Shown in pieces: positions 6,825 through 14,500 of a stretch of DNA of 15,412 nucleotides (its first letter is position 1; the number at the start of each line of letters is the position of its first letter). Both the position numbers and the translations under genes were made by a program. This stretch comes from an uncultured Oscillospiraceae bacterium. GTDB lineage: Bacteria; Bacillota; Clostridia; Oscillospirales; Oscillospiraceae. The DNA lies in contig CALWXI010000137.1 in assembly GCA_944385455.1 (NCBI GenBank), positions 1 through 15,412 on the forward strand, written 5' to 3'. The notes under the pieces are model-generated. The model did not search any database and had not been told where the DNA came from. It saw only the letters and a program-made list of their open reading frames with translations.

Positions 6825-8546
6825 TTACTCCAAACCGCCGCCCTGCATGGCGGAGCGGGCGTTTTCAGTGTACATCCGGTAGAAGCCCTTCCGGGGCTCG
6901 CGGGGGATGATGCCCTTTTCGGCACGCTTGGCCAACTCGGCGGTGGCCTCCTCCACCGTGCAGGGAACACCGTGGATACCGGTCATGTTGATGGAGCGGT
7001 TGGCCACACTATAGGACACCAGGTCGCCCTCCTCCAGGAACGCAATGGGACCGCCGGCAGCAGCCTCGGGGCTCACATGGCCGATGGCGGCGCCGCGGGT
7101 GGCGCCGGAGAAGCGGCCGTCGGTGATCAGCGCCACGGAGCCGTTGATGCGCTCGTCACAGCAGATGGCCTCGGTGGTCGCCACCATCTCGGACATGCCG
7201 CAGCCGCGGGGCCCCTCATAGCGGACGATGATGACCTCGTTGGGATTGATCTGGCCCTTGGCCACAGCCTCGTAGGCATCGTCCTCGGAGTTGAACACGC
7301 GGGCCTTGGCGTTGACCACCTCGCGCTGATCCTCCGCGCAGGCGGCGTACTTCACCACGGAGCCGTCGGGGGCGATGTTGCCCTTCAAAATGGCCACGGA
7401 GCCCTTCTCGTGGGCCTTCTCCACGGGGAAGATCACCTGATCCCGGGTCAGACCGTAGTTGGCCAGGTAGCCCAGGTTGCGGTCAAACCAGTTGTCCTTG
7501 CGCAGATCCTCCAGGTTCTCGCCCAGAGTTTTGCCGGTGACGGTCATGACGTCCATGTCCAGCATGTCCTGGAGCATCCACTGCACCATGGGTACGCCGC
7601 CGGCGAACCAGAAGGACTCGGTGAGCTGGGTGCCGGAGGGATAGATGTTGCCGATGTGAGGCACCTGGTGGTTGATCTCGTCGAACAGCTCGATGGGCAG
7701 CTCGTAGCCCATCTCACGGGCGATGGAGGGCAGGTGCAGGGTGGCGTTGGTGGAGCCGCCGATGGCGCTGTGGATGATGATGGCGTTGCGGAAGGCGGCG
7801 GGGGTCATGATCTTGCTGGGAGTGATGCCCTTTTCAGCCAGCTCCATGATCTGACGGCCGGCCTGACGGGAGTACTGCAGCAGATCCCGCATGGTGGCGG
7901 GCACCAGAGCGGCGCCGGGCAGAGTCAGGCCCAGGGCCTCGGCCAGGCACTGCATGGTGGAGGCGGTGCCCAGGAAGGTGCAGGCGCCCACAGAGGGGCA
8001 GCCGGTGAGCTTGTAGTCCCGGACCTCCTGGGGAGTGATGGCGCCGTCCCGCTTTTCGCGCAGGGAGATGTCGCCGGCCACGATGGAGGTGGTCATGTTG
8101 GGGCCGGGGCGCATGGAGCCGCCGGGCATGAAGATGGTGGGGATGTCCAGGCGGGCGGCGGCCTTCAGATGGGCGGGGATGGACTTGTCGCAGCTGGAGG
8201 CCAGGATCATGCCGTCCCAGGGCACGGCGCTGGCGTGGATCTCCACCATGTTGGCAATGGCTTCCCGGGAGGCCAGCACGAAGTTCATGCCGTCGTGGCC
8301 CTGGGTGCAGCCGTCGCAGATGTCGGTGGCATAGTACTTGGCGGGCTTGCCGCCCTTTTCGTACACGCCGTAGACCGCCTGCTCCACCATCTGATTGAGA
8401 TGATAGCTGCCGGGATGAGAGTCGCCGTAGACGCTCTCCACCATGATCTGGGGTTTGGTGATGTCGATGTCATCCCAGCCGGTGCCCATTTCCAGAGCGT
8501 CGAACTGTGCCCAGAAGCGTCTTTCGTTCAAGCTTTTCTGAATCAT
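6825..8546 (-). CDS. IlvD/Edd-family Fe-S dehydratase, probable aldonate dehydratase
   Basis: This 573-aa cytoplasmic enzyme belongs to the IlvD/Edd family, which removes water from dihydroxy acids or sugar acids. Expected cluster ligands are Cys77 in ICDGC, Cys119 in ASSCDKS and Cys189 in CPSVGACTFLGTAS; three such Cys bind a [2Fe-2S] cluster in studied relatives. The catalytic serine corresponds to Ser480 in TDGRFSG, and the family stretch GHVSPEAAAGGPI follows (489-501). GNIAPDGSVVK and VMTVTGKTLGENL are shared with sugar-acid dehydratases as well as with IlvD. Branched-chain amino acid synthesis is less likely because the gene sits between a GntP permease and a keto-acid aldolase and has no ilv neighbours. 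AAGGAG lies 6 nt before the ATG at 8546. The substrate could be gluconate, xylonate, galactonate or similar. Confidence 0.9.
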   Translation of the reverse strand: MIQKSLNERRFWAQFDALEMGTGWDDIDITKPQIMVESVYGDSHPGSYHLNQMVEQAVYGVYEKGGKPAKYYATDICDGCTQGHDGMNFVLASREAIANMVEIHASAVPWDGMILASSCDKSIPAHLKAAARLDIPTIFMPGGSMRPGPNMTTSIVAGDISLREKRDGAITPQEVRDYKLTGCPSVGACTFLGTASTMQCLAEALGLTLPGAALVPATMRDLLQYSRQAGRQIMELAEKGITPSKIMTPAAFRNAIIIHSAIGGSTNATLHLPSIAREMGYELPIELFDEINHQVPHIGNIYPSGTQLTESFWFAGGVPMVQWMLQDMLDMDVMTVTGKTLGENLEDLRKDNWFDRNLGYLANYGLTRDQVIFPVEKAHEKGSVAILKGNIAPDGSVVKYAACAEDQREVVNAKARVFNSEDDAYEAVAKGQINPNEVIIVRYEGPRGCGMSEMVATTEAICCDERINGSVALITDGRFSGATRGAAIGHVSPEAAAGGPIAFLEEGDLVSYSVANRSINMTGIHGVPCTVEEATAELAKRAEKGIIPREPRKGFYRMYTENARSAMQGGGLE

Positions 8547-8681
8547 AATATTCTCCTTACTTCCAGTTTTCAACTTGACAGCGTCCCGGAGACCGGGAAC
8601 TGTTGTTTCCATACTCATGCGCGGGAATATGCGGTGGATGCCGGACCGGAGGAAGGGGACCCCCGGGCACGGACCAAAGAC

Positions 8682-8719
8682 GGCCACCGCCGCCGCCGGA
8701 ACGGCAGGCGGCGGTGGCC
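8682..8719. other. Strong GC hairpin in the permease-dehydratase intergenic region
   Basis: Arms 8682-8694 and 8707-8719 (GGCCACCGCCGCC and its complement) form a perfect 13-bp stem. The 12-nt loop can add four more G-C pairs, making one very stable hairpin. No T-run follows on either strand, so it is not a classical terminator. It could protect the upstream mRNA end or reduce read-through into the dehydratase gene. Confidence 0.55.
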
Positions 8720-8776
8720 AAAGCGGTTTACGTGATGCTCGCAGATGAGGTCAAAAGATCAAGAATGCATTCGGGT

Positions 8777-8803
8777 GGTCAGGCCGCCGGAAGGGGCCTG
8801 GCC
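8777..8803 (-). other. Hairpin just after the GntP permease gene
   Basis: Arms 8777-8785 and 8795-8803 pair over 9 bp with one possible G-U pair and a 9-nt loop, about 19 bp beyond the permease stop codon on the minus strand. The following sequence is only loosely T-rich, so it would be a weak or partial terminator at best. It may make expression of the permease differ from that of the two enzymes. Confidence 0.4.
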
Positions 8804-8822
8804 CGAAGGTGCGGAAATGGAA

Positions 8823-10232
8823 TTACATCAAATTCAGCACGATGAAGACGCAGCCAGCGATACCGGCGAAGATGCCGGCGATGCCGCCCACGAAGGTGTT
8901 GTACTTGAAGGTGCGGGGAGCGTCCATATTGAACATGGACATGCTGACCCACCAGCCGGAGTCGTTGACGTGGGAGACCAGCATGGTGCCGGCGCCGATC
9001 ATGACGGCGCAGGCCACGGGGGAGATGCCCAGGGAGCTCAGCATGGGCAGGCACAGACCGGCGGCGGTCATGCCGGCGGTGGTACGGGAGCCCACGGCGC
9101 ACTCCATGGCGGCGCCGATGACGAAGGGAACCAGCATGCCGGGGAAGCCGGAAGCGGCCACCACGTCGCCCAGCTGGGTGGCGGCGGGAGCTTCCTTGAT
9201 GATCTGCGCAAAGCCGCCGCCGAAGCCGGTGACGATCAGGGGGATCAGGGCGACCTCCAGAGCCTCGCTGACCCAGCCGTTGAACATCATCTGGAACAGG
9301 TTGGTCTCGTTCTTGCCGGAGGAGGAGTTATAGTTGGCCAGGGTCTTCTCCTTGTGGGCCATGGCCAGCAGCCAGCCGCAGACAACGCCCAGGAACATGG
9401 CGATGTTTCTGGCACCGAGAATGTCCAGGATGACGCGCACGTTATTGCCCTCGGCCATGGTCATGTCGGCGAAGGAGGCCAGGGCAATGAGGATAACGGG
9501 CAGCAGGATGGGGGACATGGCAAACAGAACGTTGGGCAGGCCCTCTTCCTTGATGAGCAGGTCGTGATAGTCGCTGCTCTTGGCTTCCTCCACGCCCTCA
9601 ACATACTCGGGCTTCGGGGGATAGAAATCCTTGGCAGCCCAGCCGCGCAGCAGCAGCCAGGTGATGAGGTAGGCGATCAGGGAGCAGACGATGCCCCACA
9701 GGATGACCAGGCCCAGGTCGGCGCCCAGCAGGACGGACACGGCCAGGATGCCGGGGGTGGGAGGCACCATGGAGTGAGTCAGGTTCAGGGGCAGGATGGT
9801 CATGGAGGCCATCAGGCCCATGGGCTTGCCCTGGCGCTTGCTGATGATGGCGCACAGGGGGCTGATCAGCACCATGGTCACGTCGCCGAAAACGGGGATG
9901 GACATGATGTAGGCGGCCATACCGGTGGACAGCTCCAGGTTCTTGCCGCGGAACAGGGAGATGAAGAAGTTCACCATGGACTTGGCGGCGCCGGAGTCAC
10001 GGATGGAGCAGGCGATGATAGAACCGAAGAGGATGGTCATACCGATGCTGCCCAGAGTGGAGCCGAAGCCGTTGGCAATGCTGGTGATGGTCACCAGCGG
10101 GCTGTTGCCCAGAATGGAGCCGGCCAGCATGCCGCCGATGAACAGGGAGATGACGGGATGGACGTTCAGCTTTACGATCAGGACAATCAACACCAGAATG
10201 GAGATGACGATTGCCAAGACGAATTGCGTCAT
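8823..10232 (-). CDS. GntP-family gluconate/sugar-acid permease
   Basis: This 469-aa polytopic inner-membrane protein has about a dozen hydrophobic segments and no long soluble domain. It begins with a membrane helix (residues 3-20) and has the family motif SHVNDSGWWV near residue 410, plus a VPPTPG stretch near residue 160, both typical of the GntP gluconate:H+ symporter family. Members import gluconate and related aldonates or hydroxy acids. Together with the downstream dehydratase and aldolase it should supply the substrate of that pathway. The start at 10232 is set by a strong AGGAGGT about 9 nt upstream and by the position of the first helix; the open frame extends 45 codons further but that part is arginine-rich and unlike the family. 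It is the first gene of the operon, after a leader of roughly 290 nt. The exact ligand is unknown. Confidence 0.93.
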   Translation of the reverse strand: MTQFVLAIVISILVLIVLIVKLNVHPVISLFIGGMLAGSILGNSPLVTITSIANGFGSTLGSIGMTILFGSIIACSIRDSGAAKSMVNFFISLFRGKNLELSTGMAAYIMSIPVFGDVTMVLISPLCAIISKRQGKPMGLMASMTILPLNLTHSMVPPTPGILAVSVLLGADLGLVILWGIVCSLIAYLITWLLLRGWAAKDFYPPKPEYVEGVEEAKSSDYHDLLIKEEGLPNVLFAMSPILLPVILIALASFADMTMAEGNNVRVILDILGARNIAMFLGVVCGWLLAMAHKEKTLANYNSSSGKNETNLFQMMFNGWVSEALEVALIPLIVTGFGGGFAQIIKEAPAATQLGDVVAASGFPGMLVPFVIGAAMECAVGSRTTAGMTAAGLCLPMLSSLGISPVACAVMIGAGTMLVSHVNDSGWWVSMSMFNMDAPRTFKYNTFVGGIAGIFAGIAGCVFIVLNLM

Positions 10233-10358
10233 GATTGAAGTACCTCCTAAACTTTTAACGTGGCCATGATGGGAATCGCGGGGACGCGCCGCCCATGGCC
10301 CGGCGGCAGGTTCGTTCCCGGAGCAGCGAAAGACCGCCCGGGTGCGAGAGCTTCGCGT

Positions 10359-10370
10359 GCCGTGCACGGC
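10359..10370. repeat. 12-bp palindrome in the permease leader
   Basis: GCCGTGCACGGC is a perfect 12-bp palindrome about 130 bp upstream of the permease start. It could be a dimeric regulator site or a short hairpin. In GC-rich DNA a chance origin is also possible, so the call is weak. Confidence 0.3.
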
Positions 10371-10530
10371 GGCGCGCGTCCTTTGAAGGCGTGCGGATCC
10401 CGCCTCCCGCAGAATCAGCCGCCAGGGACAAAAGACCTCTCTTTTTTGCCTCCCTTCCTGAAAACATTCTCTCTTTCTCTCTGCAAGCGAATGGATGGTA
10501 TGCCCGCCTGTGCGGCATTTACCAATTCAC

Positions 10531-10558
10531 ATTTTACCACAATGTGTGGACATTTCAA
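10531..10558 (-). promoter_or_regulatory. Promoter with embedded inverted repeat for the permease-dehydratase-aldolase operon
   Basis: On the minus strand, TTGAAA (10558-10553), a 16-nt spacer and TAAAAT (10536-10531) preceded by an extended TGG make a plausible sigma-A promoter. The spacer is almost filled by the inverted repeat CCACA-N3-TGTGG (10537-10549). A regulator bound there would cover the space between -35 and -10, which is a common repression geometry. This suggests substrate-induced control, but no GntR- or LacI-type regulator is encoded nearby. Confidence 0.55.
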
Positions 10559-11067
10559 GAACTGTGTGATATTTAAAAAATGGTTTTTTGATTTCAAATC
10601 CGGACCGGAGGAGAGGAAGGAGCGGGGATGCAGAGGGAAAAGATGCACGAAAAAACAGGGGTATATGCAAAAAATATCGGTTTAAATGGATGAAAAACGG
10701 GATGAATTCTGCTGATTTTTGAACTTTTTGACGAAAGCGCCCCGCTTTGGGAAACGATATAAAAATTGCACTTTCTCATATTGTTTTTTGCGATTTTGCT
10801 GTCCGAAAGACAGATGCGCAGCGGGCGGAAACAAAATGGACCCACATATTTGTACTTGTTTCTGCATCAGACCGGCGGGCCCACAGGGGGATGGAAAAAT
10901 ATCAGACGGAAGTAAACGTTTTTCGCTGTGCGGACAAAAACAGTCGGCCTTTTTGTGGGAAATGTTTGGAAAAACCGGCCAATGCCCTGAAAGGAAAACC
11001 ACCGGACGGCGTCATTTCTGACCGGCGGCAAGTAAAAAAATTAAAACGGCAGGTAAAGAAACATGAA

Positions 11068-11096
11068 TTGAATTTCACAAAAGAATCCGGTATAAT
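11068..11096 (+). promoter_or_regulatory. Consensus sigma-A promoter upstream of the oxidoreductase gene
   Basis: TTGAAT (11068-11073), a 17-nt spacer and a perfect TATAAT (11091-11096) form a strong promoter, with hexamers identical to those of the AraC promoter. The start would be near 11103, about 480 nt ahead of the oxidoreductase ATG. No other plus-strand gene lies between, so either the leader is very long or a separate short RNA is made. Confidence 0.75.
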
Positions 11097-11167
11097 TTTG
11101 ACTAAGAATTATGCAAATACTGCAAAAACAGGGGGAATACCAGGGAAAATCTTCGATTTTGGCTGGG

Positions 11168-11186
11168 AAAAACCACCGGTTTTTTT
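11168..11186 (+). terminator. Small T-tailed hairpin in the oxidoreductase leader
   Basis: AAAAACC (11168-11174) pairs with GGTTTTT (11178-11184) over 7 bp with a 3-nt loop, and the T run continues to 11186. A transcript from the promoter at 11068-11096 would reach it after about 80 nt. The stem is A-U rich and weak, so this is a possible rather than a firm terminator. Confidence 0.3.
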
Positions 11187-11215
11187 ACGTTGTTTCGACG
11201 GAACGGGATGGGGGA

Positions 11216-11272
11216 ATGGTGTCCGCATTTGAAATGAAGAACGCTGTAAAGGTTATCGACCCCATCTGGTAA
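11216..11272 (+). CDS. Possible 18-codon micro-ORF in the oxidoreductase leader
   Basis: The frame from ATG 11216 to TAA 11270-11272 reads MVSAFEMKNAVKVIDPIW. GGGGGA lies immediately before the ATG, which is too close for an ideal ribosome binding site; an internal GTG (11219) and ATG (11234) are other starts. Residues 7-18 look more protein-like than the surrounding DNA, with balanced composition and a clean end in DPIW. It could be a leader peptide, a small functional peptide, the remnant of a gene, or chance. I do not recognise it. Confidence 0.2.
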   Translation: MVSAFEMKNAVKVIDPIW

Positions 11273-11284
11273 AGAAGTTATATT
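11256..11284 (+). promoter_or_regulatory. Possible second promoter for the oxidoreductase gene
   Basis: TCGACC (11256-11261, four of six matches to the -35 consensus), a 17-nt spacer and TATATT (11279-11284, five of six) could form a weaker promoter about 290 nt before the ATG. The -10 overlaps the inverted repeat AGTTA-TAT-TAACT (11276-11288). It is an alternative to the stronger upstream promoter. Confidence 0.3.
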
Positions 11285-11432
11285 AACTGTGATAGCAGTG
11301 TCCGAATGCCGGTTCAGGTGCGTGCATTGCTGTTTTGAAGGCGTTTGCTTCCTGATCGTCGCGTTTCGCGCTCCGCATCGCGGGGTGTGCGTGTGCTGCC
11401 ATCTATTTGCGGACGCTCCTTTTTTCGCCTGG

Positions 11433-11452
11433 AATTGTCAAATAATTGTCAA
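11433..11452. repeat. Tandem 9-bp repeat AATTGTCAA in the oxidoreductase leader
   Basis: AATTGTCAA occurs at 11433-11441 and again at 11444-11452, 11 bp apart start to start, so both face the same side of the helix. No -10 element follows at a suitable distance from either TTGTCA. Paired binding of a regulator is the more likely reading, about 130 bp upstream of the oxidoreductase start. Confidence 0.45.
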
Positions 11453-11453
11453 G

Positions 11454-11502
11454 CTGTCCGGAGCCGCGGCTGCCGCGGGGAGGGACCAAGGGGGCTGGAC
11501 AG
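11454..11502 (+). other. Nested GC-rich hairpin in the oxidoreductase leader
   Basis: An outer pair CTGTCC (11454-11459) / GGACAG (11497-11502) encloses a tight inner pair CCGCGG (11464-11469) / CCGCGG (11473-11478) with a 3-nt loop. No T-run follows. It may shape the mRNA leader about 80 nt before the start codon; it is not a known riboswitch that I recognise. Confidence 0.35.
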
Positions 11503-11582
11503 TTATGGGATGGTTCGGGCCTCCCCCCCGCAAGACGCACCGCTGCTACCCACAGAAATAAAAGAAGAATCGAGGATCAGAA

Positions 11583-14500
11583 ATGGGACACAAAGTTGTA
11601 ATGGATGGAAATACCGCCGCAGCTTACGCCTCCTATGCGTTTACCGAGGTCGCGGCCATTTACCCCATCACGCCCTCCTCTCAGATGGCGGAGGCCGTGG
11701 ACGAGTGGGCCTCCCAAGGCAAGAAGAACCTCTTCGGCAAGCCCGTCAAGGTGATTGAGATGCAGTCCGAGGCCGGCGCCGCCGGCACCTGCCACGGCTC
11801 TTTGCAGGCGGGCGCCCTGACGACGACGTACACCGCGTCCCAGGGCCTGATGCTGATGATTCCCCCCATGTTCCGCATTGCCGGCGAGTTCCTGCCCGCC
11901 GTCTTCCACGTCTCCGCACGGACCGTGGCCCAGAACATGTGGTCCATCTTCGGCGACCAGTCCGACGTGATGACCTGCCGCTCCACCGGCTTTGCCATGC
12001 TGGCTTCCGCCTGCCCCCAGGAGGCCATGGATCTGGGCGCGGTGGCCCATCTGGCCGCCATCAAGGCCCGGCATCCCTTCATGCACTTCTTTGACGGCTT
12101 CCGCACCTCCCATGAGCTGCAGAAGATCGACGCCCTGGATTACGAGGATCTGCGCCCCCTGATGGACATGGACCAGATCAACGCCTTCCGCAGGCACAGC
12201 CTGAACCCGGAGCATCCCCACGTCCGCGGCACCACCGCCAGCTCCGAGACCTTCTTCCAGGGCCGCGAGGCGGGCAACGGCCACTATGACGCCATCCCCG
12301 ACATCGTCCAGCACTACATGGATGAAATCAACAAGCTCACCGGCCGCAACTACAAGCTCTTCGACTACTACGGCGCCGACGACGCCGAGGAGGTCGTGGT
12401 GGTGATGGGCTCCGGCGCCGAGACCGCCCGGGAGACCGTGGACTATCTCATGAGCCAGGGCCGCAAGGTGGGCATGATCTCCGTGCATCTGTTCCGCCCC
12501 TTCTCCGCCAAGCACTTCCTCGCCGTCCTGCCCGAGACGGTGAAGAAGGTGGCCGTGCTGGACCGCACCAAGGAGTCCGGCGCCGTGGGCGAGCCGCTGT
12601 ATCTGGATGTGAAGGCCGTGCTCACCGGCTCCGGCCGCAGCTTCGACACCATTGTGGGCGGCCGCTTCGGCCTGGCCGCCAAGGACACCACTCCCAGCCA
12701 GATCATCGCCGTCTATGACAACCTGGAGCAGGCCCAGCCCAAAAACGGCTTCACCATCGGCATCGTGGACGACGTCACCTTCACCTCCCTGCCCTGCAAG
12801 GATATCCTCCTGCCCAAGGAGGGCGAGATCTCCTGCAAGCTCTGGGGCACCGGCGGCGACGGCACCGTGGGCGCCAATAAGAACTCCGTGAAGATCATCG
12901 GCGGACTCACTGAAAAATATGCACAAGCCTACTTCGTCTATGACGCCAAAAAGTCCGGCGGCGTCACCCAGAGCCACCTGCGCTTCAGCGACAAGCCCAT
13001 CCACGCCACCTACCTGGTCCAGTCCGCGGACTTCGTGGCCGTCCACAACCACGCCTACCTCGAAAAGTTCGACGTGGCGGCGGACCTGAAGGAGGGCGGC
13101 ACCTTCCTGCTCAACTGCCAGTGGAACGACGAGGAGCTGGAGCAGCACCTGCCCGGCTCCCTGAAGCGGGCCCTGTATGCCAAGAAGGCCAAGTTCTACA
13201 CCATCGACGCCTCCGACATCGCCATGCGCCTGGGCCTGGGCAACCGCACCAACTCCGTGCTGCAGGCCGCTTTCTTCAAGCTGGCGGACATCATCCCCAT
13301 GGACACCGCCGTCACCGCCATGAAGGACGCCATCAAAAAGACCTATCTGGTCAAGGCCGGCCAGAAGGTGGTGGACATGAACTGCGCCGCCGTGGACGAG
13401 GGCGTCAGCGCCCTGCATCAGGTGAACATCCCCGAGAGCTGGAAGGACGCTCCCGTGGAGTCCAAGGACGACGGCGTCCACGACTTCCTGCATGACATCT
13501 TCAAGCCCCTGGACCAGATGCAGGGCGACAAGCTCCCGGTGTCCGTGTTCCAGAAATACGGCACCGTGGACGGCACCTGGCCCAACGGCACCTCCAAGCA
13601 CGACAAGCGCGCCGATGCCATCGTGGTGCCCGAGTGGGATCCCGCCAAGTGCATCCAGTGCAACCAGTGCGCCTATGTCTGCCCCCACGCCGCCATCCGC
13701 CCCGTGCTGGTGACGGAGGAGGAGAAGGCCGCCGCTCCCGCCTCCTTCGAGACGATCCCCGCCAAGGGCCCCGGCCTGGAGAAGTACAGCTACCGCATTC
13801 AGGTCTCTCCCTACGACTGCCTGGGCTGCGGCTGCTGCGTCAACGCGTGCCTGGCCAAGGACGGCGCGCTGAAGCTCAAGCCCGCCGAGACCCAGTCCAT
13901 CCAGGCGGAGAACTGGACCTACGGCATTGAGACGGTGCCGGTGAAGAAGGATGCCGTCAACGTCAAGACCGTCAAGGGCAGCCAGTTTGCCAAGCCCTAC
14001 TATGAGTTCCCGCCCGCCTGCGCCGGCTGCGGCGAGACCGCCTACATCAAGCTGGTCACTCAGCTCTTCGGCGACCGCATGTACATCGCCAACGCCTCCG
14101 GCTGCACCGCGGCCCACGGCGGCTCTCTGCCCTCCACGCCCTACTGCACCGACGACCGGGGCTTCGGCCCGCCCTGGGAGCAGTCCCTGTTCGAGGACAA
14201 CGCCGAGTTCGCTTTCGGCTTCCTCAACGCCCACAACACCGTCAACAGCGAGCTGGTGGACGCCATTCAGTCCCTGAAGGATGCCGGCGTGGCCGTGGAG
14301 GCCTGCCAGGCGTATCTGGCCGGCAAGGACGACGCCGACGTCTCCCGCAAGGTCACCGACGACCTGCTTGCCGCTCTGGAGAAGGCGGACGTGAAGGCAG
14401 AGGACAAGGTCAGCGTGGACTTTGTTCTCCAGAACAAGGAGTTCCTCAGCAAGAAGAGCGTCTGGGCCTTCGGCGGCGACGGCTGGGCGTATGACATCGG

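Larger units (their letters stand above)
10233..11582. other. Long divergent intergenic region (about 1.35 kb)
   Basis: No convincing protein gene is visible here. 10260-10430 is GC-rich and would be the permease mRNA leader. 10430-11110 is AT-rich and holds the permease promoter at its left and a consensus plus-strand promoter at its right, with nothing recognisable between about 10620 and 11060. 11110-11582 would be the leader of the oxidoreductase gene and contains a small T-tailed hairpin, a micro-ORF, a tandem 9-bp repeat and a nested GC hairpin. I recognise no known riboswitch class in it. Confidence 0.6.

Noticed and set aside
6972..8735. Plus-strand open frame of 587 codons opposite the dehydratase
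   Set aside because: It is an antisense shadow of the GC-rich dehydratase gene: low-complexity Gly/Ala/Val/His composition, no motif, no sensible ribosome binding site.
8745..10238. Plus-strand open frame of 497 codons opposite the permease
   Set aside because: Its translation is dominated by Gly, Asp, His and Gln in repetitive order, as expected opposite membrane-helix codons. The minus-strand GntP protein explains the region.
10233..10530. Known riboswitch in the permease leader
   Set aside because: The leader is long and structured, but I could not match any conserved riboswitch core in it by eye.
10747..11232. Plus-strand open frame of 161 codons in the long intergenic region
   Set aside because: It begins with TTG without a ribosome binding site, is lysine-rich in line with the A-rich DNA, contains a consensus promoter within it, and shows no recognisable domain. 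A short FCGKC stretch is not enough.
11276..11288. Rex-type redox operator
   Set aside because: The half-sites GTTA and TAAC are only 3 bp apart; the Rex consensus has 6 bp between them. Kept only as a generic inverted repeat.
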